Assembly (NCBI GenBank): GCA_018398815.1
Contig: CM031615.1
Coordinates: 55,713,058 to 55,777,057 of the forward strand
From: Conus ventricosus
Lineage: Eukaryota; Mollusca; Gastropoda; Neogastropoda; Conidae
Reading direction: 5' to 3'
Length of the DNA stretch: 64,000 nucleotides
Positions 31,905 through 43,429 of this stretch are shown one piece after another. The stretch's first letter is position 1; each line of letters starts with the position of its first letter. The translations under genes and the position numbers were made by a program. The notes under the pieces are model-generated. The model saw only the letters and a list, made by a program, of their open reading frames with translations, was not told where the DNA came from and searched no databases.

Positions 31905-34150
31905 TTGTAGGGAAATTAAGCCTTATGAAGTTCACTTTTGTTCCTCCTTGACCAGATCCAGTTTGAACACCTCTCTGCTGCTTCTGCCATTGCTTTCAGG
32001 GCTCTGGTTTTTTCCTTCACTGTAACTGAGAGCTGTTTCATGAGGCTGTATGCAGACGTTCCTACAAACCCCCTAGCTCCAATTTCTGCAGTGAGGACTT
32101 TGACCTGATAGCCTTTTCTCCTCAGGCTGTTTGCCAGATCAGCATACTTTTAAGTCTTGTAGATTTGAGCTGCCTCCATTCTGTTCTCATATGGCACTGT
32201 GAGCTCGATCATGATCAGCTGCTTGGTTGCCTTAGAGTGGACTACTATGTCTGGTCTCATGCCACTCTTGCTGATGATCTCTGGGTGACTCTTCCATTCT
32301 GGGAGGTCTGCAGTGCACTCCCAGTCATCTGCCCCGTCCAGCAGACTCTGCCTGCATGTTTCGAGTGGCACTGTTGTTCTTGGCCATGGTTTGCTGCCTC
32401 CTGCCGTGAAGAATGTTGCGGGTGCTTTTGGAGTCCTGATTTTCCCTTTTGTGGTGTTGGTACTAGCCCAGACTACTTGTACAATCTCTTTGAGCACTTG
32501 GTTGTGCCTCCATGTGTACCTTCCTTGAGCCAGGGCTACTTTACAAGAGCTTAGAACATGCTCCACTGTTTGTTTTTCATGGCAGAGGGGGCATGCAGGA
32601 TCGTCTGTTTTCCCCACTTCACCAGGTTAAGGTTTGCATTTGAGGGCAGAAGGTCATATGCAGATCTGAGAATGAAGCTGATCCTGAGAGGGGCCATGTG
32701 CCAAATGTCATTCCAAGTGAGACTTCTTTGGAATGCATTCTCCCACGTTGTCCATTGCCCTTGCTGGCTCTGCTGGACTGCTTTTTGGAGTCTTTTTGGG
32801 TCTTCTTTTCTCATCTCCTGAATCATCGTCTCTTATGGCTTTTCCTTTGGCCTTTGACCACCATTCAGTTTTGGTCACCCCAGTCCTTGTCTGTTGGTCT
32901 GTGTGTGTCCTGTTATTTCTCTGATCTTGAGACTTTCTTTTGCAGAATCCATCGCCTTTTGAACTTTCCATTTTCTGCCTGTCTTCAACTGGGGCTTGAT
33001 TGCTTCTACCACCTTGTCTCCTGAGTCCTCCAGCATGCTTTGAAGTCTGATCTTCCCTGCTTTGTATTCCTCCAGGATGGATTTCAGTGGTAGTTTCAGC
33101 TTTGCTTGGCGACAGTACAGCGCTATGTCAGTCAGACAGGGTGGGACACCAAGCCATTTCCTTGTGAACTTGTTGATTTTGGCTTCCATTGCCTCCACTA
33201 TGCTGGTGCAGATGTCGTATATCATCAGAGGCCTTAGGAGCTTTGGTATCAGCATGAACTGCAGACACCAGACATTGTATTTGCCAGGGAGCCCACACTG
33301 GTCAATGGTCTCCAAGCCTTCTTCCGACATCTGCTTGGTTTCTTTTGCTCTTTGTGCGTCTTTCAGCATATCATCATACCATCTTCCAAGGCCTCTTGAC
33401 TGGTTCTTTTGTGACTGTTGGAATGGCCTGGTTGGCAACACTGAAGACCACAGATTCGGCCACTTTTCCTTTCCTCAGTGAGAGACTCCGTGACTTCTTT
33501 GGCTTGAACTTCATTCTGGATGAGGCAGCTATGTCGTCCAGCCTCTCCAGCACATGACGTGTCTCGTCTTCTCTGGATGAAATCACTGTAGTGTCATCCA
33601 TGAAGGCCTTGAGAGGAGGCATCTTGTATCCATCGCCAAGGTCTGTTTGTCTCGCGTTGTTTGTTGCTGCTTTCGAAATGAGTTCCATTGCCAGCACGAA
33701 CAGTATTGGGGAAATTGCACAGCCCATTGCAATACCCACTTCCAAGTTGATCCAATCTGTTGTGTACTCCTTGGTAGAGAACGCATTGAGAAGCCATTGA
33801 AGCACTTCTTGAGCATGTCGCGGATGTTCTTTGGCACATGGTACATCTCAAGAGCCAACTGTATCATCTCATTGGGCACAGATCCATATGTGTTTGCCAG
33901 ATCAAGCCACACTACGTCCAGGTCTCTCTTTTCTGTTTTTGCTTTTTGGATTGCATCCCAGATCATTGTGGCGTGTTCTACACGGCCAGCCACGCCTGGG
34001 ATGCCACCTTTCTGGACTGACACATCCAAGTACTTGTTTTCCATCAGGTACTTGGTCAGCCTTGCTGCCAAGGCCTGTACACTTTTTGTGTCCACTTTTT
34101 GGCACCGAATCATCCACATGCGTTGGCCTCGTCTGGACCATGCACGGAAC
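31905..34150 (-). mobile_element. R2-type (endonuclease-tailed) LINE, decayed
   Basis: A 5'-truncated non-LTR retrotransposon with a reverse transcriptase followed by a zinc knuckle and a restriction-like endonuclease, the domain order of R2/NeSL/Hero-type LINEs. At least four frame changes and a stop (near 32150) break it. The 3' coding part can be followed in one frame to about 31910. Confidence 0.85.
31910..34119 (-). pseudogene. Reverse transcriptase / restriction-like endonuclease (broken)
   Basis: From 34119 downward: VQKGGIPGVAGRVEHATMIW and DLDVVWLDLANTYGSVPNEM (fingers), then in another frame GIAMGCAISPILFVLAMELI and the catalytic FMDDTTVISS near 33595. The thumb (KFTRKWLGVPPCLTDIALY) lies near 33160. 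TWENAFQRSLTWNDIWH is followed by the knuckle CPLCHEKQTVEHVLSSC (C-x2-C-x7-H-x4-C, identical spacing to R2) near 32570. The endonuclease core RPDIVVHSKATKQLIMIELT carries the R-P-D and Glu residues near 32210. A TAA after EAAQIYKT interrupts the frame before KYADLANSLRRKGYQ. Sequence-specific insertion is known for some relatives; here the flanks are not rDNA. Confidence 0.85.
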
Positions 34151-34234
34151 CAGTCACTGTGTGAACATCAAGTTTTCCTGATAAACTACTGAGTGTTCTT
34201 AGAAACTCTTGACAGCATTTTATTATTAATGAAA

Positions 34235-34452
34235 GTACACATTATGAAGCAAATCATGATCTGGACATCCAAACAAATTGGTGTTCAATGTGAGAAGGAT
34301 CTGTTAAGTACACATTATGAAGCAAATCATGATCTGGACATCCAAACAAATTGGTGTTCAATGTAAAAAGGATCTGTTAAGTACACATTATAAAGCAAAT
34401 CATGATCTGGACATCCAAACAAATTGGTGTTCAATGTAAGAAGGATCTGTTT
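34235..34452. repeat. 73-bp tandem repeat, three copies
   Basis: Units start at 34235, 34308 and 34381 with gtacacattatgaagcaaat and differ at only a few positions. Confidence 0.95.
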
Positions 34453-35463
34453 TGCATGCATCTGACGTAGATCTTAAAATTTGTCACAAGACTAAATGGA
34501 TTTCAGAGAGCTTTTTGAGGCAGAAAACATTGCAACCATTATGAGGAAAACTATAATGTGGAAGTCCAGACAAAGGGGTGCATGTTTCCCATACAACTGA
34601 CGGTGTACTGAGAATTTGTCACATGACAAAGGGATGTTAAGAAAACCGTTCACTTCAGATGGACGTCTAGGTAATGGGTGGATCCACATTACAAGGATCC
34701 GATTTCAACGCAAAAGTTTTAAACAGTCTAGTTCATTATTCCACCTTTTCTTTTATGCAAAAGTTTAATCAATCAAGTTTAATATTCAGTCTTTTCTCTT
34801 TAAAACCCTTTTATTTTCAATACTAAGTCTTCAAGGGTTTTAGGTAAGAAAGAAATCTGTTCCAACTGTGTTCAGCCATTGTGTTCTTTTTTCCCCTTCG
34901 TAGCAAGAATGACAAGTTCCTCGAGGAAGGAAAGTGGTCGGATCTTTATACTGGTTAGTGTCCCAATGTGCCTTAGCCTATTCAATAAGTCTTGTCCTAA
35001 CAGATCTCTCTTCCCCCTCGGTCCACTCTTTGCTCCTGTCACTTTTGTTCCACAACTGCCGCTGTCTCCCTCTCCCGTGAAACTGTTCAGTTAACAGCTG
35101 ACTGAAAAGCTGAGCAGTTGCGGGCTAAAGGTGAAGCACACTGTAGTTCACGGGCTGAAGAAGAAGCACACTTAATTCATTGTGTTTAATCATTGTGCAA
35201 CTGTTGTTATAAATAAATTCATGATTGATTCTGCATCCGTTAAAAACCTGCACCATGTCGATGAGGTACGGATAGGAACATATCGTTAAAACTTGGCTCT
35301 AAACAGATTTAAGAGATCTAAAGAGACTTGTAGCACTGAATACAAGGCCCTCAAGTAGTTATACCTCTGTGCCTTCCTCCATCCCCATCCCTCCCAAGCA
35401 CACAATACTTCAGTTCAGCAAGTGGACAATATTGCTTTAAAAATAAGCACTTCCAATTTTTTC
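34453..35463. other. Intergenic
   Basis: No gene or repeat recognised. A weakly related continuation of the upstream tandem repeat (gtggaagtccagacaaaggg) occurs at about 34558. Confidence 0.4.
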
Positions 35464-36150
35464 TTAACCCTCTTTTGCATGCACTTACCTTAGCTTAGTT
35501 ACGCTGAAAAACCTTCGGCAAGGTAAGTAACTCCGTAATTTGAACATGGTTACCCAATTAAAAAATTAATTTAAAAGAGAGGAAAGGAAATAGTCAAATG
35601 AAAATAATTTTTAAAAGTCCTACGAATATATATGTTGCTACATCATAAGTTTGAAGAATATCACATGAGCCATTTACTCGGGGGGGAAAAAAAAAAAAAA
35701 ATCTTCTTCAGAACTTTCTTCCGAATCATAGGGCCTACCTGAAACATCATCCCAGTCGAAATCTAGGTCACTCTAAGCTTCATTACCCAGCACTTTCACT
35801 AAGTGTTATGCCCTAAATCCTACAAATCACAGTATCTTCATCACTAGATCTCGTTATAGAACGGCAGAAATCAATGTTAGCGATGGCGAAAAACAGCATT
35901 TCGACCACAAAACTTTAAAAATTCGTAACTCGAGAACTACGGCACGTATCGACTCGCGGTTTGTTGCAAACGGAAGTAGATGGCCACAGGAAGAAGGAAG
36001 TCACGTTCTCGCGAGACTTCCTTTTCTACGAGAAATATGGCGGCGCCCATTGTTGCCACGTGTTTTACCGGGCGCTGGCGGGCGCTCAGCGTTTTGGCTG
36101 TGTGACTTCCGGCCGGGCGCTAGCGGGCGCTCTACTGTTAAGAGGGTTAA
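35464..36150 (+). mobile_element. TTAA-bounded piggyBac-like nonautonomous element, copy B
   Basis: TTAA at 35464-35467 and 36147-36150. Terminal inverted repeats ttaaccctctt (left) and aagagggttaa (right) are perfect. The interior matches copy A (20800-21679) apart from the insert in A. No coding content is apparent. The two copies likely moved by a piggyBac transposase supplied elsewhere. Confidence 0.85.
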
Positions 36151-36680
36151 TGAAAACTTTTGACAATGCCACTGGTGATTTAGGCAAGCAATCCATCCAT
36201 GCATGGGTGCATACAAACATGTGTATGCACCTGCATGTGCATATTTACGCACACTATGTATGTGGACTGGAACCGAAGTCGTAAAAACTGCATTTGCTTC
36301 ATAAACTTCATACTCCTTTTATTCTGTCACTCCATTTCAACGATATGAAAATCCAATACCATCATGAAGATGCAACCAAATTCTTTATTGAAGGTTTGTA
36401 AAAAGGTAATCAACAAAGATTACAGTAGATCAACATAAAAATGATTTTAAGCGAACAACAATGGACTATCACATGGTATGCAACAAAGGTATACCCAGCA
36501 CTGCAGGTGACCAATAAAACGGAAATTCCGGCAACGCTGGCTGGCATGGAGGGCTGGGTGGTCCCCCGTGAAGTCTTCCAAGTCCCACCACTGGCATTTA
36601 CCTGAGACCTGGTGGTCGCAGTTGGCTTCTACTCTTGAGTTGATGGGCAACCTCAAAAGACTAAAACCCTATGGTATAGT
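36151..36680. other. Intergenic
   Basis: Contains a gcatgtgtatgcacctgcatg-like patch (36195-36260) and nothing else recognised. Confidence 0.35.
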
Positions 36681-36681
36681 T

Positions 36682-37202
36682 TCATCCACTGAACTGCTGG
36701 ATCTCCGTGAGAGTTGTTCGAGTTTCAGCGGCATCTTTCTTTTTCAGAGCAGCCGCGCATTTGTCTGTGGTGAGAGTAGGAATGGCATCTTTCTTAAGCC
36801 TGCGCTTGGGTCGGAATCCAAGCTCCCTTTCAAACAGGGGCGCCGTGTACTCGTCTTCAAAATCGCTGGTCTTGAAGTGATTACGTCGTTTTTCTTCGGA
36901 CCGTCGAAATTCTTTCGAGATAACTTCACAAAAGAAACCCACGATCGTCGAAGATGAGTTTCAGTTGGAAAGCCATGTGTGCTGATTCCACTTTTTACAC
37001 TAGAATTGGTATTGCAACCGAACATGACGCAGTAGCGACCCATCTTCTTGCCGGTCTCAGTGTCTGGCACCGGCAGTGCTGGCGCATCTTCTCTTCTCCT
37101 TTCTGACGTCACTGCCTCTATTTTTAGTAACTTCGGTTTTTCTGCGCGCTTGCTTGCTCGGAAAAGCGAAAGTAGACTTGCGAAGCATATTGTGTGACAC
37201 AC
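36682..37202 (-). pseudogene. THAP-domain protein, frameshifted
   Basis: The minus strand starts at about 37042 with MGRYCVMFGCNTNSSVKSG, then ISTHGFPTETHLRRSWVSFV, giving the Cys-x4-Cys pair, the FP motif and the invariant Trp. The frame then changes: the following THAP half is read in the neighbouring frame as KRRNHFKTSDFEDEY and FRPKRRLKKDAIPTL, which is the HF/SDF and AIPTL box. The Cys normally two residues before the His (C-x2-H) is replaced (RRNH). THAP proteins bind DNA and occur in P-element transposases and host regulators. No transposase part is visible. It could be a decayed P-like element or a gene with a sequencing error. Confidence 0.65.
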
Positions 37203-39799
37203 AAGTTTCTGTGCACCGTGAAAGTTACATCCATGGAAATGTCTTAGAACCAGCTACACGTTTTTTTAAAGAAAAAAGGGGGGTGAGTTACACTTTAACC
37301 AGTACTGTACTTCTCTGTATTGCACAGGCCAGGTCTGGGATATGCTGACGTAATTGAATTGCGCTAGCAAGGGCTATGTTTTTGCTTCAAGTCACAAAAA
37401 AGACTGGGGGGGGGGGGGGGGGGATAACAGTAAGCATAAATAACATTATAGCAAGAAAAGGTATGAAGATTTATGCTTGCCATTGATGAAACCAAACGTC
37501 GGAAAACTGGAATTAGACATCACCGTTTGTATGGAGAAACTGAAATTGTGAAATGTCCTGGAGGATTTTTTTCCCAAACGTTTCGGCAAAACTGTCCAAA
37601 TTACTCCGTCGGACCTGGGTTTTTCTTTTCCAAACTGATCTTTCCTTCGTCAATTTGCTGAGAGAACATGCAAATGCTGCTTCGGAGAGTGGTCTATACC
37701 ATTCATTGAGCCTAACGATCAAAATAAGTCTGCAATTGATGCCAGTGTACAGAACAAGTTTCGCTTTCACATGCCGTCACACAGCAGAGGTGGCTTCTGT
37801 ATAGTAACCGCATAACCTTCCATTGACTGCTGTAAGTAACGTCAGCATACTTTGGCATAGACTCATGCTCTCTCGCTGATTTTTTTCGATGTTTCTGGGC
37901 ATGTAAAAAATTTCAGCTGACATTTCGTGCGCAGATGCTAGGAAGGGTCGACTCTTTGGTCAGATTTCCCCACCTACGGTTAGAATCCGCAAGGGCATAT
38001 AGCACTCGAGAATATTGTCTCTGGAATGTTCGTTGTATTCGTCCTATTTTCGCCAATCATGAGTAACAAATCTGATGAAATCATATGGGTAAACATGTGT
38101 GTAGTTATATGCAACCCCCCCACACACACACACACAAATTTTTTTTTTTAATTGAGAAAAGAAAAGAAAAAAGAAGAAAGAAAAGAAAAGAGGATATTAA
38201 AGTATTATCTAACTAATTACAAATATAAGTTATATTAACTGCACATTTGTCAGTTAATGCAAGCTGAATGGGGCTTTAAGTGGGCAGTTTGTGATTCCTG
38301 GTTCTTTATTGTATGACAAATCACCAGTTGGTTAATTTAGTGGGCAAAATGAACAAATATTGTTCAATTAATATTTCATAAAACATTCTGTTTAAATGAC
38401 AGATTTCATCTTGATCTATTTTGGCAAAGCAGTCATGCCCACTGATCTTGCCGCTCACACCTGATTTATGATAATCAGAAGATTGCTATTTCCTTAACTG
38501 CAAGAATGATCGCAGCGCCCGACCCACCACTTAGCGACATGGGGTGAAATACTCCCAGCAAGTGATGTCACTCGGGACACGTCGCGAGAATGATAGCGAT
38601 GGTCTTCTTAAAAAAATATATAGATAGCGATGGTCTTCTAAAAAAAAATATCCCAAAGAATTTTTAACCAGTGATGTCGGCGTACAGATACAGTCCTTCC
38701 TACGTCATATCATACCAGTTACCAAGCTACTAACAGTCGATTTCATTGGTTAATTTGTAGAGAAAGCGACCAACCCGTTGGCATCTTCAGGCACTGAATC
38801 GGTGCTCGTTGTTCGAAGTAGGTCATTTTTAACTCGAACAACAACAAAATAATTATTTTGACTTTTAAACATTTGCCATCAGGAAAATGAAAGATAGCTC
38901 TATTTCAAATTACAAAAATAAAGTCACTGTCGGATTTAGGCTTTTAATGAAAATTTATTAAAAATGGTCAAAATCAGGTGCCCTGAGGGAATTTTAGTGT
39001 TGTGACTGCAGTGTTAACTGGGCACATAGAGCAGAATGAGGGTCTGTGTTGAGCTTTTTACCCCAGTGTATTATCAAAACAACTTACATGTAAGGTTTTA
39101 GTTTTATAAATAGTATTTTTAAGAAAATCTACACATTTCACATGACTATTTTGCGTCTACAAACTTCTTGTGCCCAGAATTCAATAATCTTCACTTTCCT
39201 TGTAAATTTATTGAACTTTTTCCGGACCCTTCAAGAACGAAAGTGTAGAGTCATGAAGTCTACACCCCCCAAAAGGGAATTCTACCCTCCTTGTGTGGCT
39301 CTACACTATGTATAGCCATGAAAAGTGGTCTAACAAGCTTTCAACTGGACCACGCCTGGCAAGAGTTTGCCATGGTAAATTTATGACATGAAGTACGACC
39401 CACAGCATCATCCTATGAACATTCGACTTTGGGACCATTCATGCCCTTCTCTTGTGTTAACCTCAATTTACCCCTTGCCCACACTAGTGACGAGTTCACA
39501 TCATGCTTTCCTTGGTTTTTTTTATGTCCTCGATTGTTAAATGGGTGTTGCGGCATCCTTCGACACTCGCTGAAGTTGTTGGGTTTTTTGTTTGTTTTTT
39601 GTTGGTTTTTTCCCCGCTGAAGTTGGTTTAGTAATTGACCAATTGTAGATGGTGTATCATGTGTATTTGTATAGAATACAAAACAAAAAAAAGGTACCAG
39701 TGAACATTTCCAAACTGACCAAAGTATCTCAGCTGTAGTATAATTCAACGCCTACCTTGCGCTGAAGAGATCAAGCTGAGTGACAAACTCGTTCATTTT
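37203..39799. other. Intergenic
   Basis: No gene recognised. Notable bits: a G run at 37407-37424, a purine-rich tract at 38155-38195, a duplicated gatagcgatggtcttct at 38593 and 38624, and a diverged start of the dispersed repeat (tcatgcccttctcttgtgtt) at about 39438. Confidence 0.4.
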
Positions 39800-39868
39800 C
39801 ATTGTCCTGTTTCTGTCTTGCCTGAAGAAAACCTAACAGGTTGAAACACATTGTGTTTTGTCTTGTGA
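39800..39868 (+). repeat. Short dispersed tail (tcttgcctgaagaaaacc)
   Basis: Matches in inverse orientation the stretch at 42655-42722. It covers the 3' end of the candidate peptide frame below. Confidence 0.6.
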
Positions 39869-40081
39869 CTCGTTTGTCCACATTTCTCTTGGCGGTTCAC
39901 TAAAATTTATTGAAGATTTGTTAGTAGTATAATAGTCTGGATAGGCAGTTGTACCACTGACTGGACAAGCTTCATACCAAAACTGCTGTCTGAGGAGTGT
40001 TGGGTTTGTGATGAACCTGTACGCGGCTGTGTCAGAGGAAGCCAGAATCAGCAGCATGAGAGTAATCACTAATGCCATCAT
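39833..40081 (-). CDS. Candidate secreted small protein (82 aa)
   Basis: I do not recognise this protein. The minus frame from 40081 begins MMALVITLMLLILASSDTAA, which has the length, hydrophobic core and small residues of a signal peptide with cleavage near residue 20. The mature part has three Cys (one at about 39, two in CVSTC at the end), is rich in Thr/Ser/Tyr/Asn and has NKS, NFS and NES N-glycosylation motifs. The last 12 or so residues fall in a dispersed repeat, so the natural C-terminus may differ or a donor site may come earlier. No neighbouring exon was identified. It could be a chance frame. Confidence 0.3.
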   Translation of the reverse strand: MMALVITLMLLILASSDTAAYRFITNPTLLRQQFWYEACPVSGTTAYPDYYTTNKSSINFSEPPREMWTNESQDKTQCVSTC

Positions 40082-40259
40082 GGGTGCAGAAGATGACGGA
40101 CAGCAACACAAAAACAAACGTCGGAAAAACAAAACAAACCTGCATTTTGACAGATGTTTGCAAACATTCATGTTAAAAGTATGAGCAAAATTACAAGTTT
40201 GAGCACACACACAAAAAACAAGAGACCTATGTAAACCCAGAAGAAAAAAACCCACAAAA

Positions 40260-42250
40260 ATGAAATATGGATTACATAAATAGTACCATTTAATTTGTCA
40301 CCGAGTAACTTGAGTAGACCCTGATTATGTCTTTTATTCAACACAAAAATTCAGTTAATCAAAAGTAACATGCATGTCTCTGAGGATACCGATATTCAAA
40401 ATGTTGATAGCAAAATCAAAGCTTCAAACACTAACTCTGTAAAATGTGGACCCAACACTGCAAAAATATGCTTCAACAAAACCCAAACCACCACAGCAAG
40501 TTTGATTAACATCCAAACTAACAAATATACAAACATTTCAATTGTATCAAGTCCTTTTCCAAGAATGTTCTTGCATATCAAAAAACTGAAAGACTTCTAC
40601 AATACAAAGATCTGATTACACAAACGGTCAATTTGGGATGTTTTTCAAAAGTGAATTCAGAAATGTTTGAACTGGGTTGTTTGTTTAACTTTGATTTTTT
40701 TTTTTTTTAATCGGGGAAGGGAGAGGAACTGGCAAAGCATGGCGTGAAAAATCACCTTTTTGTAAAATGTTCTCATTGAGAAATGAACTGTTGATGGTAT
40801 CATTCTCCAACATCACAGATAGCCCACCCAGGAAAAATGAAGTGCTTCATTTTAAGTGAAAATCGCAAGCAACAACAATCGCCAAAAAGAATTGCTGCTA
40901 TCAAACAAGCACTCGGCATCTATGGGTATAAACATACATGTGAAGAACATGGATTTCAAACCTTTCAAAAGCCATTAAATCCCAGCATCCCCAAATCACA
41001 TGGAATGATAACACAATCAAAATAATAATTCTGAGACATTTTTTATCTGGTTTGTTTCAGTTTTTCCCCATGCAGATTCCTGATGTCTGCTGCTGTTTTG
41101 CTTTGTTTTTGTAAACTTGAAAGCTTACTTCTATTTTTTCTGAAGTACAATGAAATGGTTTTCCCCACTAAGTAGAATTCTCCAATGTTTTATACCACAA
41201 AGTAAATTTGGCAAGTTATTTTCATATCAAATTATTTTCTTAAATTTTTTTTTAACGGCTTTTTGCTCTAATATGCAAAATATAACTTCATAATTTGAAA
41301 TACAAATTTCTCCTGGCAAGTTGATTAGAAGGTATACCTAATATGCATGAATTATGGCAAGTTGATTAGAAGGTATATCAAATATGCATAAATTAATGAC
41401 ACTTGACAATGCCTGGCAAGTTAAATAGAAGGTAAATGCATAAATTAATGACACACTTGACGATGAAAAGTCAGTTGTAAAACTTGTATCCTCAATTTGG
41501 CTTCGTCCTGCCTGATCACTGAATCAGTCCACCTCTAATTAACTGAATAGAATTTAGTGAAAACAACAAAACCCCACAAAACATGGCAAATTTTGATTTT
41601 ATTCTAAAAATCTTTTTAAATCTAAAAATACAGTGTCACCCCTGGCTAACTACAGCACAAATAGCAGAAACCCTTTGCTGTAAATTCTGTACAAGTACCC
41701 CGAGTGTTTTGTTTATTCCAACCGTTCATGCATACATCTCTCTTTTTCTGTGTGTATTTTCCTCATTGGACTACATTTATAAGCACCATTTGTTAACGAC
41801 ACAAAACCCTGCCTTTTAACAGGATTTGAAGAATGGGTTTACATCCAGATACACAATTTCACTTGCAGTTCATGTGGTGGTAAATGAAATTTCCGCAACA
41901 TGAATGTTGTGTAGGTTAGTTCATCCCATCCCTCACTCTTTAAACGAAGGTGCCATTCTCACTGAAAACATGCGGCATCAACATGGTTTCAATTCATTCA
42001 ATAACATGCAACATTTATTTCAACCTGGCAACAAATTCAGTTTGAATGCAAGTTAATGTTGCATAGAATTATTGAATTACAAGATTTTTGCAACAGTATT
42101 TTATGTTTTAACACCCTCCCTCCCCCCCAAAAAAAATAATAATAAAGATCATACACACCAATTTCATAAATAACTGACTTTCCAGGTTTTTTCCATTTAA
42201 GCCCACAATCACAAGATCACAGCATTCAGTTGTGGAGTTGACAGTCATTG
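40260..42250. other. AT-rich intergenic region
   Basis: No gene recognised. It contains three imperfect copies of ggcaagttgattagaaggta at 41317-41430 and poly-T tracts. Short frames lack motifs. Confidence 0.4.
41315..41470. repeat. Imperfect tandem repeat
   Basis: Three units of ggcaagtt(g/a)a(t/a)tagaaggta followed by atgcataaattaatgacac, period about 50-65 bp. Confidence 0.8.
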
Positions 42251-42267
42251 GTTTGAACCATTGTCAG

Positions 42268-42305
42268 AATACACTTTGATCTTGGCCAAAAGGCCGAGAA
42301 GTGAT
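42268..42305 (-). ncRNA. U2 snRNA 5'-end fragment
   Basis: On the minus strand the sequence starting at 42305 reads atcacttctcggccttttgg and continues ccaagatcaaagtgta. This matches the first 35 or so nucleotides of U2 snRNA, including the branch-point-neighbouring stem I region, with two to three changes. It then diverges: no branchpoint-recognition sequence, Sm site or later stems are visible. A TATTTAAA lies about 22-29 bases upstream on the same strand. It is most likely a U2 pseudogene fragment or a U2-headed short repeat. Confidence 0.75.
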
Positions 42306-42654
42306 CGTGGAACAGGATTTTAGTGGTTTAAATACCCCTTGGTCCATCTCACTCTAAATGGGTATCTGATTCACTTCAGGGAAGCTAAGGTCGCGGAGGA
42401 AGAGAGTTCCGTTGATCTCCGCCTTTGTTCAGTTCAGTTTTTCAACATCCATATGACTTTGAGACTTTGGCCATTAATCATGACATTATGACGTGGAGTT
42501 TAGCATCTTGGAAAACATCACTTTGATAGGTATATCAGGTTAGATTTGTAACTGGAAAGTTTTCCTTTCATACCCCACCCCCCTCCGGCATAAAACCTTT
42601 CCTTCAAAATACTAAAGCTGAATTTAAAAAGAAACGGTGTTAGTTTCGCCACAG

Positions 42655-42722
42655 ATACAGACAGATTACAGGACAAAACGCAATGCATTTTGACCCCTTG
42701 GGTCTTCTTCAGGCAAAAAACA
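42655..42722 (-). repeat. Short dispersed tail, inverse of 39800-39868
   Basis: Contains gacaaaacgcaatgcatttt and gggtcttcttcaggcaaa, the inverse of the tail at 39.8 kb. Such gcctgaagaag tails end many invertebrate retroelements. Confidence 0.6.
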
Positions 42723-43429
42723 AACAACATTGAGGACAATGAAAACGAAGAATGAGAAACCACTAATCTTCTCATATTCGGCACAAAATGGCGAATATAC
42801 TTGAAGCTAATGGCCATTATCCAATTTTTTGTCATGTTTAGTGTTCTCATCACTTTCTACAGACAAAACAGAAAGCAGCATTTGCATGGGGAGGAAGGGG
42901 GCAGGTGTCAACAGAAAACTTTCTGTTATAATGACAAAAAAATTGAAATGACTGGTTGGACTTTGGGGGTTCTCTAGCTTAACCATCCACTACAATTTAA
43001 AACTTGATAAACTTGGCTGTGCACAGCACATTTTCCTTGCATAACTTTTTAACTACACTTTACTGATTCTTCTCCTGAAACCTTAGAGTGACCCAGACCT
43101 GCCTACCCTTCCGTAATCGTCCGTAATTTTACGGAAATTAACCCCCCATTACGGAGGTACGATTTTCCGTGCGAAATTACGGAAAGAAAATTGAAAAACT
43201 ACGCAAATTTCAGACTCGAAAAATTGTCGACTGCTAGACCTTTCCGAGACCGCAGAGTAACTTCCCTTGACTCAAGCCGAAACCACAGATGTTTCGGAAC
43301 TTGCGATTGGTCAATGTGGTGCTGTGGGCCAACACGACACGCCATCACATCTGTGCGCGCCATTCGAAGCTTTTTGTTCAGCCATTGTAAGACAAAGTTT
43401 CAACCGATTTTTTGCCGGCGATTGTGAAA

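Noticed and set aside
32165..34192. Plus-strand open frames across the R2-type LINE
   Set aside because: They are antisense shadows; the minus strand carries the RT, knuckle and endonuclease motifs.
40837..41025. Plus-strand frame MKCFILSENRKQQQ as a small gene
   Set aside because: No signal peptide, no domain, AT-rich region and no splice or promoter evidence.
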